Positions 11,801 to 23,712 of a stretch of DNA of 64,000 nt are shown one piece after another (position 1 is the stretch's first letter; each line of letters opens with the position of its first letter). Made by a program: the position numbers and the translations under genes. The stretch comes from Scolanthus callimorphus (Eukaryota > Cnidaria > Anthozoa > Actiniaria > Edwardsiidae). The stretch lies in assembly GCA_033964015.1 (NCBI GenBank), contig CM066913.1, forward strand, positions 11,526,953 through 11,590,952, in the 5' to 3' direction. The notes beneath the pieces are model-generated. The model saw only the letters and a list, made by a program, of their open reading frames with translations. It did not search any database and was not told where the DNA came from.

Positions 11801-14800
11801 AAAAATATTTTTTCCCCTTAAAGCGAACGAGATATTTAGGAAAAACGAAAAAAGTAGCAAGGATCAATAAAGCTCGCGAGGCGCGATAATCTCTTAATCC
11901 TGTTTACTCTAGCGTGACATATGGGCACTTTTTTATTTTGTGCGAAATGCGAGAGCTTCATCAAGCCATTTTGTAGCTAGTCGTCGCGCCCAGAAGAAGT
12001 AAGCAATATTTGCCAATGTATCGTTCGAGAAAAAAGCGTGGTCCAGACAACCAACAGAAAAAGAAGTTAGGAACCCCAGGGAACTAAAGGAGTTTTAGCT
12101 TTGGTTCTTCTAGCGGACTTTGAAGGCGCATCAGACTTCACAGACTTTCACTTCATAGTTTTAGACTTCGCGGCTCGCACTGTAGTGTTTTTTAGCAGTT
12201 TGTTTTACCGCGCGCTTTGGTGGCTGAGGAGGCTTCGCCATTCTCGAAAGCAGTCGACTACAACCTCATTCAGCGCGCGAAACTGCGGCGAAATCATGAA
12301 CTTGCATGCAAATGAGTTCTGGCTGTGAAGCTACATCTACCATCATGCGACTGGCTCAAGACGTGACAAACCTATACTTCGATTAGGTGTGAATGTCAAT
12401 CACGTCGTCGAAGGTGTCGGGCGCTGAATTTCTTTAGCCTCGCGTTTCTCAAAGAAATTATCAGTGCTGTTTACGACTATTCTTTTGAGTTTTAGGTCAG
12501 GTTCCGCTGGTTCAATCTCGATGAAATTTGGCAGGCCGGTAGAATAGGAATCTGTGACCGAAACCGTGTCTCAGAATTTTCGATTTCGAAATAGTTTTGA
12601 AATTATGGGCCTCGCAGCGGGGGTAGTAACGCAAAAATGCGCTGTTTTACTTTAGCTTCAAATATCTCCAAAACGAAACTCGATATGAACAAAATGAGAC
12701 ACGGTTTTGTAAACAATTATGTGCTGATTGACATGAAGCAGTTTGCATAAATTTTCGACCAGTGGTTCCTGACCTAAAACTCCCGCGAAGAAACCACACT
12801 GTTTATCCCTTTTTCCTCGAATTTCTTTCTCTAAATAAAAATAATCTATTTATTAAAAACTTGGTTACAAACTACAATCTTTTAGCTTTAATTTGATATA
12901 TAACATGTAGGAATCCTCCAAAAAGCGCGCGCGTGACGATTTTTCTGCGTGAGGTACCCCTGAAGGTGTACCGTATCCTTAAGGCCAACGGGCATGCTTT
13001 GCAGGCCATTGTTTGTGTTTTGTTGGCAGTGACTAATTTTCTGTGTATATTTCTAAAAAGGCACGTACACCATCAGGTCAAGAGCCAGCCAATTTGCCAA
13101 CCTCATATGATGCACAACATGAGACAGAGAGGAAACGGCAACTTCTTAAGCTGTACAATAGAACACAAGAACAGGTACAGTAATCTTTTTGTAAAAAGGA
13201 AATCCCTACACCTTTAATAACTCAGCTTAAAGAACTGCCACCAAGAAACTTGATAGTTTACCCCCCAAACATGTATTATTAATTGCAAACCTTTTGGAGC
13301 TGTTGCATTACAGGTCTTATTGTACAGTTGCTATTTGTATCCATTGCATCCACAATCTGAGTTTTATACCTTGAGGATTCTGGGTGTTCTTTTGTGATTA
13401 GCCAAAATTCGGTGGAGGAATGGGGCCATTTGGGATAAAAGGTAGACTTTCCCACTAAGGGTTTCTATGACAGACTTGCATAAAATTGCTTCTGACAATG
13501 GGTTTTTGCAAGATCTGTTCCACTTCCTCCAGTGAACAATTTATTACTCTGCCTCTGGTTCGCAATATGGGGCTATAAGGAATCTTGGCATATCCCCACC
13601 TTAAAAAACGGGCAAAGTTTAGTTTAATTTATTTTTCCTTTTTTGCAAGGTCCAAGAAGAAGAGATGTTGATGGCAGAATTAAGAAAGATTGAAATGCGC
13701 AAGAAAGAGAGAGAAAAGAAGCAACAGGACCTCCAAAAACTCATCACTGCTGCTGAGAACAGTGCTGAGTATAGACAAAAGTATGCTATGTAAGAACTAA
13801 AAATAGGAAAGAACTAAAATAATACTTTGTCATCATGGATAGGGCTGCTTGACCTGTTTGACTTGTTTGACCTGTTTTAGGAGAGAGAAGAAACCTGTAA
13901 AGAAAAAGATACCCAAAAAGAAAGGAGATGCACCTGAAGACAAAAAGGTACCATGACCAAGAAAATGGCACAATTTGTGGGCCCAAATTAGGACAGATGA
14001 GATACAGTACAGTTGCCAATATGACTAGATTTTAAGACTTAGTTGTGACTAGCTAGCCAGACTAACTTACACATTTTCTCAGCCAATCTTGGACTTTTCT
14101 CCAAACTTTTGCCTTTTACAGGTTATTGTATTAAATTTATTTTAAATGCATCACTATATTTCAGGCTGAAGCAGCCCCCAGTACTGGTGTAAAATTCCCT
14201 GAAAACAAGGGAGCTGGTGTGTTCCTCAGAAGTGCAAGGGTAAGAATGAATTGATAGGATCAACCTAGCTGTGCCATGAATATGTTGAGGGGACTTAACA
14301 AATTTAAATTTTTGAGTATTTGAAAGATGTCGTTTTAGATCTAATTGGATGTCAAACGATGTCATCTAGGGGATGTCAGTTCGAAATAACACAAGGTTCT
14401 TCATATTTCCTCAGCTAAAAATGCCAGGTTCTGTAGGAACAAAGAAAGCAAAAGCTGTGGAACAACTTCTAGAGGAACTGGGAGTGGGTAAGTCTAGATT
14501 TCAATGAAAATTTGAACAAATGATAATTTTCAATGCAATAAAATGCTTTGAACTAGACTGCATGTGTGCTTGTTACCAAAATAGGTCTCCAACTAACTTG
14601 GCACCAAAGCTGTAATTTAATTGTTTGCACGAAAATGAGTTCTTTTGAAACTTTTGCAAACATCAGGCTTGGAATGGAGAGCAAACCATGTCAGATATTT
14701 TAAAAGAAAAATGTATTTTTTTACTACAATGAGTTACAAGTGTGGCTAGCAGATGGTTGAGGGACAGTAGTTTTTCAATCTAGAATGATTTATATATATA

Positions 14801-17800
14801 GTGTCCTAATTTTTTGTCTTGTTATAGATTTACAGCCAATGCCAACAGAAAGTATCGCACAGCAATTTAATGAACTGAGGAACGACATGATTCTTCTTTA
14901 TGAACTGAAACAAGCAGCTGGCAACTGTGAATTTGAGCAGCAAACTCTCAAGTAAGTGGGGCATATTATTGTTAGTGGGACACCATTCTCAACAAATGAT
15001 GATGATTGATCGCGATGACTTGTGATTTTATTTGCAGACATCGTATAGAAGCCTTGGCACCTGGAAGAGACATCAGTCATTTAATAGGTATGAAGGTTTG
15101 TTTGTAGTCACCAAAAAATGGACCTGTGCAGGGCCCGACACTGCGACCATATGGTCGACAATGGCGACTAAATGTGGGGATTTGGCGACCAAAATTTTAG
15201 AGCTAGTCGCCAAATGGCACCCCATCGTTCTGAGTTCAGCTGAGATCCACGTTGATGTGGTGTCTAAATCTTTCCCTTTTTGCGACGAAAACGTTTTAAT
15301 TAGTCACCAATGGCGCCTAGCAAAAAAGTTAATCTCGGGCCCTGCTGTGTTGTTTTACACCGGTTAACCATTAGTTTATGAACTTTGGATGGCATAGTGC
15401 AATTTGTAGGTTGTTTGTGCTTGATAAAATGTCTTCAAATGCAAAGTTATTCTACTTTCTAATGCAAACATTGGGGCCTGGCAATGCCTTTTTTCACTTT
15501 CCCACCCACCCTCCCCCAGCTTCATTTTCACGCAATCACTGGGCTCGCCAGGTCTCCTTCCCATAACTTAGATGAGCACAAATGAGACCAGTGAGCATAT
15601 TATATAACTGTGCGGGATTAGTTATTTGAGTTGAAACTCGCGTGTTTAAGGAGGCTGCCTACAATTTTTTCTGTCCTCAACACCCAATCTTTGTATGCCT
15701 GCTGTTCAGGCTCAAAAACTGTACCAGTCTGAACTTTCACATGGTTACCCTGGAGGGTTTGAACTTTATTGTAGTGTGCATTTTGTTGCGATCGGAGTTG
15801 CTATAGCAACGTTATAATATATAGCTACAACAGGTGAAAACAAAGTACAATGACAAAAACCGGCTCGAGCAAACCGAAAGAGTAGTGAAGTTTGGCATTT
15901 TTTCTCGGTGCCTTAAAATACTTCAATGAACTCAAGACTTGGAGGTTATCTTTGGTATATATTCAAGAATAATTTACGGAAGTATCAAAAACTTTTTCAT
16001 ATGAGATTTGCGTCAGAGGCGAAAAGTGTATGTTTTATAACAAACGGAAGATTTATGATATACTTTCTCAAATTTTGCAGTTTCCTTGAACACATGCCAA
16101 ACAAAATCGGAAGCATTCTAAGAAGTGAAATTTGGCTGGTACATTGCCTTGGGTTTGTAGATTATTTGGGCGGCAAGGATTTCTTAATTTCGCAGATATT
16201 AGCCATTCTTTTTCAAGGAAATATTTGCGGCATAAATAGCTTTGCCATTTTGGAGCCTGAAAAAGTCCGTTCGAATAACATAGAACCGGCCCAATGAATT
16301 CTCTCCAAACATGCTGTGATTAATGCTAGCTACTCAGGGTAGTGTGAGGGGTGTCATTTTAAAAGTTTAGGTCGCGCAACGCGTCTGATGGCTGCGTATT
16401 ATAAACAAGGGTGTGGTTATAACGTTGCTATAGCAACTCCGATCACAACAAAATGCACACTACAACAAAATTCAAACCCTCCAGGGTAACCATGTAAAAG
16501 TTCAGACCGGTACAGGTTTTTGAGCCTGAACAGCAGGCAAACAAAGTTTGGTGGTGGAGAGCAGAAAAAATTGTAGGCAGACTCCTTAATATTCTTCTTT
16601 TCATATTTTTTAGCACAAGTCGACACACCTGTCACTCCCAAGGTAACCACGCCTGATATGACGTATTTTGTTCATGACACGCTATTACGTCAATTGTGCG
16701 CTCTGGCTAAACTAAAGCCGGGGAAATACGAGGCACAAAATCCCTCAACTTGTCGCGCAACATTGTTGCGTTGCAAGTTGATGATCGATGTTGCGTGTTT
16801 TTCATCTCGTGCCACGACTTGTCGCGCAACAAAAACATTTGTTGCAGGTTGTGAAAACTTGATGCACGAAGTAGAGCGAAGGTCTACTTTGAGACACAAA
16901 TTCTGGCTTTGTTGCTCGTTTTTCATCAAACACACAACTTGTCGCGCAACATTTTGCCTACGATTCAAGTTGGTTGGTCAATAGAAATGAAGTGCTAAGG
17001 GGCCAAATTCGCCTTGGTCTCGCATGTATGATCATCAAAACAAAATGTTGCGCGACAAGTTGTGAATTTGATGAAAAACGAGCAACAAACATTAGACTTG
17101 CAACGCAGCAATGTTGCGCGACAAGTTGAGGGATTTTGTGCCTCGTATTTCCCCGGCTTAAGACACACGTGGCGCGAAACATTGTAGCCGGACACATGTT
17201 TCACAATTTATCCACGCGAGAAACATTGCTGCGCGCGACAAATTTTGTAGCCGGGACATTTTGTATGACAAGAAGCTTTTTGTGTTTACGAGACACGCGT
17301 GGCTTTGCCGTAATTGCACACGGTCTGTCGGCTAATCTGAAAAGAGATGTTCTGATTTGTGTAGGTGACCCCACAACAACTTAATATTCCGTCTGCTACG
17401 CCACTAATAGATGCGGTGACCCCATCACCTGGTTCCCTTAATGCGGTAAGAAACAAGACTAATATACCACTATCATAATGAGAAAACAGTTCTTTATGCA
17501 AATATAGGGCACACTATACAAATCGCTTTTCCTGAAAGACTAGCTGCTATTTGTTTGGCTTCCGCTCTCAAAATACCAAGCCCCTTCCGTCCCAAAAAAA
17601 AAAATCACCTGTAGCCATAGAGCGTTTGCCGACATTGGTGTCTGTCGAGTGATGTGGATATAATGGATTTTCTCGGAAATTATGTCCATGCTTTTGCAAT
17701 ATCACTCTTGCTAATTACATTAAGCTTGAAACCATTATTTAAAAAATTATTTAAAAATCTATTGTCCGAGGACCAAGTAACTATAAAGAAAGTTTAAAAT

Positions 17801-18322
17801 GTCAAATTATTAATTTGTATCCTCGAATGTTTTAAAGGAGAAATTCTGTACTGAAGGTGCGAGACGCTTTATCGTCATTTAAAATGCAGAGTAACATTCA
17901 TGCTGGTTTCGATAGATTTTCCACTTTTAATCGAAATGTTGCTTTTACTGTAATTTGAAAGCAGATTTCCGAATGCTCCCATTTGTTTCGGATCTATTTC
18001 AGTGGCTAATAGCTTTTCGTACTTGTTTTTCTCCAGCAGAGAAAAAGAAGAACTGCTACTGTGTTTATGGATCAAAACCCACTGAAGAAAACTAAGAGGT
18101 TTTGAGAGTTTCTTTTGCAATCTATATCTCTTGCCGCCACAGAAGCGCAACACAAATACTAATAATAAACAAGTCCTTGTTCCATTGAAAAAAGCCGCTG
18201 GTTTCCACAGACAGATGGGACAGAGCCAGGGAAAAAAGGGTGGTGCATTATCAAAGCCGAATGGAAATGACTTAAACCAGGCAAACCAGCCAAGAGTAGG
18301 GACTCTGATGACAACTGATTGA
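8868..18322 (+). CDS. DMAP1: DMAP1, DNMT1-associated protein 1 (17 exons, 509 aa)
   Basis: DMAP1 is a nuclear scaffold subunit of the NuA4/TIP60 and SRCAP chromatin complexes. Exons are 8868-8957, 9242-9333, 9434-9629, 9980-10018, 11137-11207, 11313-11370, 11635-11694, 13061-13174, 13650-13780, 13881-13947, 14165-14239, 14415-14487, 14828-14951, 15038-15087, 16614-16642, 17365-17445 and 18143-18322. All phases agree and the total is 1530 bases. The N-terminus MSDIRDILEL, KRPEGMHRELFALLYSD and VRPWKWVPFTNPAR match human DMAP1. The SANT/Myb-like part contains WTREETDHLFDLCRRF and FIVIHDRYDRQKF. The coiled-coil region (LRKIEMRKKEREKKQQDLQK) follows, then MILLYELKQAAGNCEFEQQ. The C-terminal exon is low-complexity, rich in K, N and Q. 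No frame breaks were found. Introns 4, 7, 14 and 15 carry inverted-repeat elements. Confidence 0.96.
10140..10465. mobile_element. Foldback element in DMAP1 intron 4
   Basis: About 90 bases at the left (TTCACAAAACATT..., 10140-10230) are an imperfect reverse complement of the right end (10375-10465, ...AATGTTTTGTGAA). Both arms carry GGGAAGTTC/GAACTTCCC motifs. No coding capacity is present, so this looks like a non-autonomous hairpin element. Confidence 0.8.
11706..12982. mobile_element. 1.3-kb TTAA-flanked element in DMAP1 intron 7
   Basis: The left end TTAAGGATACGGTACACC and the matching right end (reverse complement, followed by TTAA) form terminal repeats of about 26 bases (through ...TTCAGGGG). 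Both sit on TTAA, the target-site duplication of piggyBac and Kolobok transposons. The interior has no transposase-like frame; the longest open frame (12101-12328) is not recognisable. It is therefore called a non-autonomous element of a TTAA-inserting superfamily. Confidence 0.75.
15646..16589. mobile_element. 0.94-kb TTAA-flanked element with ~170-bp terminal inverted repeats, DMAP1 intron 14
   Basis: TTAA at 15646-15649 and 16586-16589 bound arms of about 170 bases, 15650-15818 versus 16417-16585. The arms start GGAGGCTGCCTACAA and end TTGTAGGCAGACTCC. The arms are over 85 percent alike by eye. The unique centre has one 123-codon frame (15926-16297) that I do not recognise. The right end lies only about 24 bases before exon 15, so the element supplies or abuts that exon's polypyrimidine tract. 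Confidence 0.8.
16715..17159. mobile_element. Inverted-repeat element in DMAP1 intron 15
   Basis: Arms of about 58 bases beginning AAGCCGGGGAAATACGAGG (16715) and ending at CCCCGGCTT (17159) are inverted copies. The motif CAACTTGTCGCGCAAC recurs in both orientations inside (about 16746, 16817, 16937, 17045, 17112). No transposase is present. The open frames across it arise from the palindrome. Confidence 0.75.
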
Positions 18323-19364
18323 AATCAAATAATGTCAACGTAATCACGTGTTATGGCACGAGAAACGTAGAAACAGTGTTAAATGCCATTTGTCTTGATA
18401 ATATAAAGTCGTCAAATTAAACGATCTCATATTCTCGATTTAGTAGAATATTGACACGTATTCTGTACCCACCCTGGAATTCAAACTGCTTTTTGATGAC
18501 CACCCACCCTTGAAGTCCTCAAACAGGGGGAGTGCGGATATTAAACGCAACTGTCAAATATCCCTCCCAATGCTTAGCCAATCAAAAGGCACGTTTCTAA
18601 AGATATATTCCATTCGGCGCTCACGTGGTACGTGACTATTTAATTAGGAAGCACTTAACTGGTTTTCCCACGGCCTTTCAATGTAATTCGGTGCGCTTTA
18701 TTGCTATACATTTTGATCAAAGTTAGATCCTTCTAAGAGACCGCAAAGACTATTACAGCGATGTGGCTTGATTAAAACAAACGCCTTGACAGTTATAGTT
18801 GACCAGACCACGTTATCAAGATGAACTCATGAAAATGAATTGTGAAATCGTAAAAAGGAAAAGAAATATTTCATAGATTATGAAAATCCTGGCCTGAGAA
18901 ATGTTTTTCTTGATGGCATGTAAATGTGTTTAGTTATTGTGGAGAATACCAAGTTGACAAGTCATTCGTTACTTTACAAATTTTGACAACCTGTCTGTAG
19001 TATCTGTGATGAAAATGAAAAAATGATGCCAAAACGTGTAAATACTGAACATTAAGTACCCAAGCAACAGTTCATGTGTCAGGAAGATTGATAATACATT
19101 TATAAATAAACATTATGATAGTAGTAGCCAGAGAAACCAGACGGTAAGACCAAACCCAGGTCTCGTCATATAGACTCCTCTTCGTGTTCTAATTCACTTC
19201 GACATAAATAATATAGTAAAAACATGAAGTAGGTAACGAATGTAAGACTTCGTTATTGTTTTGTGCTTTTTCCTTAATTCGAGAACAAATAAACAACCCA
19301 TACAAGCTTCTTTCAGTCGATACTTCTCAAATATGTCTGACCTTCTGATGTGCAAAGAAGCTTA

Positions 19365-19468
19365 ACTCGGACCGCATGAAGAGCTCATTTTATTTTTGAA
19401 TTATGGGCTTGTATATTTACCATGAGCCCAGTACTAGCGAATGTAGAGAGCTCTTCTGCGGTCCGAGT
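19365..19468. repeat. Short foldback
   Basis: ACTCGGACCGCA...GAGCTC on the left pairs with GAGCTCTTCTGCGGTCCGAGT on the right, leaving a loop of about 55 bases. It is a small hairpin-forming repeat with no coding content. Confidence 0.7.
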
Positions 19469-21599
19469 GCATGTCCACCAGTCATGTTAAAAACTGGATT
19501 ATCTCATCAAAAATGATCGGTAATGAATGAATGTTGTAGCTAAAGAAACCGTAATTTCTTCTACAAGTTAAAAACGTAAATAATGTTTTTCGGTTGCCCT
19601 TTCCGAAAGTATATAAAAATGTTGCCGAATTAAAATGAAGACTCGATTTGATTAATAATTGATAAATGTAGATAAGCCCTACAGGTGAAGCGCGGCTTTT
19701 CCAATGACATTACTCCAAAAGCCAAATTCAATTATGCGGATTAATTTTTATAAGTGAATTTTGGAAGGAAAAACGGGTCCCTTTTAATCACGAAACATTC
19801 ATTTTCCTAAAGTATCTGCCTAATGGCGGGAAAGTATTCCATCTTCTCACAAAGTGGTCGCCAACAAAGAAGAAATTGAATGGACTCTAATGTGTTTTTA
19901 CAGACTATGCCAGTTTGACATTTTGTGTCTTTTTGTTTGAAAGAACGCCGGGAGTTGGAGTTTGAACACGCTAAATATGCGTTTGTTTGAAACAATTAAC
20001 TTTAATGTTAAACCGTTACATTCCAAGAGAAGATCTCTGCAAGCTAAGCAAGTTCTTGGCATCTACGAAATTACACGAAAACCCGAGTCTTGTCTCATCC
20101 AACCAAACAAGTGGACTGCTATACAATCCCCTGGGGGATAGCCTAACTCAAGATAACAGCCCGATAAGCATTCACTAAATTAGCTGATTCTCCCCAACAA
20201 GCTTTACAACATTGTTGGCAAAGAATTCCTGTATTTACAGGGAAATAACCTCATTTCAGAGCCATAACAAGTTTAAGACAAGGTAAGAATGTATCGCCAG
20301 ACAGCCTCATCGCAGACTAGTGTTTGTTTGTTCTCCCTTTGGTGGTATTTTTTCCTCATTTTGTCATTTAGCGAGAAAATGGATAATGCAACACCCAGCT
20401 AAGTTCGTGTGAAATGCCTCATTGTTCGCACTTCAGGAAAACCGCCTTGTCTCGCCATGTCCTTTTGTCTTTGTATATTTACCAACAAAATGTGTTTTAA
20501 TAACCAAAGAATGCCCGTGTAAAGTTGCAAGCTGGCTGTGAAGCCTTCAAGTTATGACATATCACGAGCAGGTGTGAAGAACGTTGCTTCATTAAATGAT
20601 TACGAGTCTAAGGACATGCCGGAAAGTGACAAGTGTTTTCTCTGGCAAATTAGGTGTTTAGTGTGCTAAAGAGGAGGTTCAGGGAAACGTCAAATAGGTT
20701 CTGTATGTTATAATATGAAAGGCAACTAGTCGGGAGTCGCAGCGTGAGATTTTGGGTGATGTTTGCAGATTCCATCACCGCTACGTGATTAAGAAATATC
20801 ACCAAAATAGAACGACACTTGAAATAGTTCCTAATATTATAATATATTTGCCGTTCCATACTCTTGAATCAGACGGCATTCATGTATGTCAATCAGACCA
20901 CGAGCTTTTTCTCTCATTATCAACATCTGTAGTAATATTTCAAATACGGTCGGAATGACAAAGTAATAGCAACATATAAATATTTGTAAACTTCCCCTGA
21001 ATATGTTAAGGTACATGTACAAATCACGGTTGCGTAATTGAAACCGAGGCTCCAGATTGTTCAACCAAGGTTTTTGCTTTGGTAGAAATCGAAAGAAAGG
21101 GTGAAATAATTATTGAAAATATCTTCCCGCAATATCCCCTTTTTCCAAGCCCACGCATTGGGAGATGATGGGTGGCTCTCTGCACGAACAAAATCAAAAT
21201 GTACGATAATCAATTTGGAATCCAAAGGGTCCAAGGCAACTGAAGGGTGCGTATTTTTAGACCTTTCCCTATCTACGAGCCTCCTGGTTTCTACTATGCC
21301 GATATCTCCTGAACTTCTGAATGGTTACACGCTAATAGATAATGATGGTCCACGTGAAACCATAATGGACGTTGCAAACTACTATCTGGTCCTTCATGTC
21401 GAAAACAGACCTATACAGGTTCTCATGCCTTCTATTTTTAAAGAGCATTTCGGCAGAGCAAGAAGGATACAAATTATTTTAGGCAACATTTAAACATAAA
21501 TAAAACCACAAGATAAAGGGGACGATTTTTGATATAGAGAAATTTCTGAAGTTGCACGAACTGTTTACTAGTGACATTAATAAACCCGGAGCTACAGTA

Positions 21600-21753
21600 G
21601 TAACCATGGAGATCATTGGGCTGATTGGTTACCACGGATATCACTAAGCGAACTGGTAACCAGGGGTACCTCTGGCTAGTAACCATCGATACCACTTGAA
21701 TGGGCTGCGTAACCATAGATACCTCTAGGCGGTAACCATCGAAACCACTGACC
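21600..21753. repeat. Degenerate GTAACCAT repeat cluster
   Basis: Six units of 23-30 bases each begin with GTAACCA or GTTACCA (21600, 21627, 21656, 21679, 21709, 21732). They are clearly related but diverged, so the array looks old. No function is evident. Confidence 0.65.
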
Positions 21754-21963
21754 GTTGCCTACATTTCCAGTAACATTCTCTTTTTCTATTTCCATAGGAA
21801 ACTAAAATCAAGAATTACAATCCAGCTCATGCAATCTTCACGAAAACGCTCGTAACTTGGAAAAGAAGGTAATATGACTTCTAATTGATAGTTTGTTAGT
21901 GTTCATGTAAACACGGATTAATAAATACAACCATATGACAGGGATGAATCTTATAGCTTTATA

Positions 21964-22121
21964 CACAGCAAATTTCTGCAGAAACCATTCATGGAAAAGC
22001 TGAATTTCACATGGACACATGGCACAAGGATATGAAGTGTCCACCGGAAAACACTTCCCATTCTAGTGCCATGTGAAATTCAGCTTTTCCCATGGATGGG
22101 TTTCTGCAGAAATTTCCTGTG
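21964..22121. mobile_element. Foldback MITE
   Basis: CACAGCAAATTTCTGCAG at the left and its near-complement CTGCAGAAATTTCCTGTG at the right continue inward through AGCTGAATTTCACATGG. The arms are about 55 bases and the loop is short. This is a hairpin-type non-autonomous element. Confidence 0.8.
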
Positions 22122-23712
22122 ATAAATACAGATAAACAGGGTCTTACATGATGGAACAAGTGGACAAGAGTGTGAAGTCAACTTGCAAAAAGATATTAAG
22201 CAAAATATGTTGTCTACAAAAACATTAAACTATCTGCCTTTACCCATTTGCCATAGGAAATAGAGGCGAGTGCGCACTACTGTTCTCGCAAATTTTTGAA
22301 TATAATTAACAATTAGACCTCGAGCCAGAAAGGACTACTGGCCAATAGCCCATGAGTCCGCAGGCCGACTAGTTGGACAAACAAAGTGAAAATTGTCTAC
22401 AAAATCACCAGAAACCTCGACAAAACGAGAAGCAGTCGTCATTGTTTTCATGTGCAAAATCGGCGCTTTCGCTACTAGAGGTCTATTGATAATAGTCCCC
22501 TAGTAGCACAGCCAATCAGAACGCAGCATTAGCAATAGCCCCCTAGTTGGGTGATACTAAAAAGCGATAGTCATTAGCTTTATTGGAACATCTTTAAGTG
22601 TTTAATAACGCGTCCGTCCCTTTATGGGGTAGATTCAAAATTGTGACCTAAAAATGGCGCTATAGTGACATTTTTGATGTGTGACGTTCATTGTGAAATG
22701 AGTGATCGATAGTTACTGAAAGGGAAAAAAGGTTTCCTTCCTGTTCCCATTCCCAATCCGTCCTTTTTCTGCACTCGTCCCCATTTTACGCGCGGCAAGC
22801 TGGTCGAGTCTTCATCTCCACTACATGGACGACGAGACAACGTTTTCACAGTGAAACTTCAATTTACGGGAAAAATAAAACGTTATGATTGCCGCAACAT
22901 TTATGTCAGCAATTGCGTTTCACAATTAATCATGGAAAAGCTAATATTTCGACAACAGTAGATAGGTTTTCTGGTACCTCTGGGCGCCAAAACTTCGCAC
23001 ATGAACGAGCAAACATTCAAGTTGTTTTTGTCGAGCGTGTGGACGGCGGCTAGTCGGCTAGATACAACCAACGGTATTGGGTAATGTTCGTTAAGACTTC
23101 CAGGCAAAACTCAGGCAAACTCCCGTTATGTTTGTAGTCGTAAAGTTCACGTTAGGTCTTCAGCTCTCGTAGTTAATCTTACCGGAAAGAATTTATAAGT
23201 CAGCCCCATGAACTTTTCTACTCCAAGTGATGCTTAGTTATTCAACTAGACTCTGCCAAGTTAAAATGATCAAAAACTTACCTCTTTGCTTCAAAACTAG
23301 CCAGTCTCGTTTTGCTTTGAAAATCTCTTCTTTTTCCTGGATTTGTTTTCCCGCCATCGATAAAATTCCGCAACCAATCAGATGCGACCATCTCGCTTCT
23401 CAACCAATCAAATCCATTCTTTTGACAGATTAACTGTCACTGATTCAGTTTGACACGTAAACAAAAGCTCAATCTTAGTGCTCATGTTTTTTGCATATTT
23501 TAATTGATTTCCGCAGAGTATTTTTCGATTGAAACACAAACATGGCACTCTGTCCTGTGGCATCGAGGAAGTTGATTGATTGTTTATTTGTGAAGTGCAA
23601 AAGTCTAGTAATTATAATTTTGAATCAGGGGCTACGATTTACTAGTATGAAGTTTGGAGCATTTTCGCCAAATCGCTTGTCTGTTTCCATTTAGGTTCAA
23701 ACCGCTGACCAA

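Larger units (their letters stand above)
18323..23712. other. 5.4-kb spacer between DMAP1 and the Cys-loop receptor
   Basis: No exon could be supported. A 126-codon plus-strand frame (21113-21493) is the longest, but it has no recognisable domain or clear splice partners. Contents include foldbacks at 19365-19468 and 21964-22121 and degenerate GTAACCAT repeats at 21600-21753. CCAAT-type boxes near 23372 and 23402 may belong to the receptor promoter. Confidence 0.55.

Noticed and set aside
11706..12982. Possible alternative DMAP1 exon at 12101-12328
   Set aside because: DMAP1 exons 7 and 8 join in phase without it, and the frame lies inside a mobile element.
15926..16297. 123-codon frame inside the TTAA element
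   Set aside because: It has no DDE motif, zinc finger or other transposase feature, and no recognised family.
16658..17204. Mirror-image frames on both strands in DMAP1 intron 15
   Set aside because: They arise because the sequence is a large inverted repeat; the two strands encode nearly the same peptides.
21113..21493. 126-codon plus-strand frame
   Set aside because: It is the longest frame in its spacer, but it has no recognisable motif, clear promoter or splice partners; it is left unannotated as a gene.
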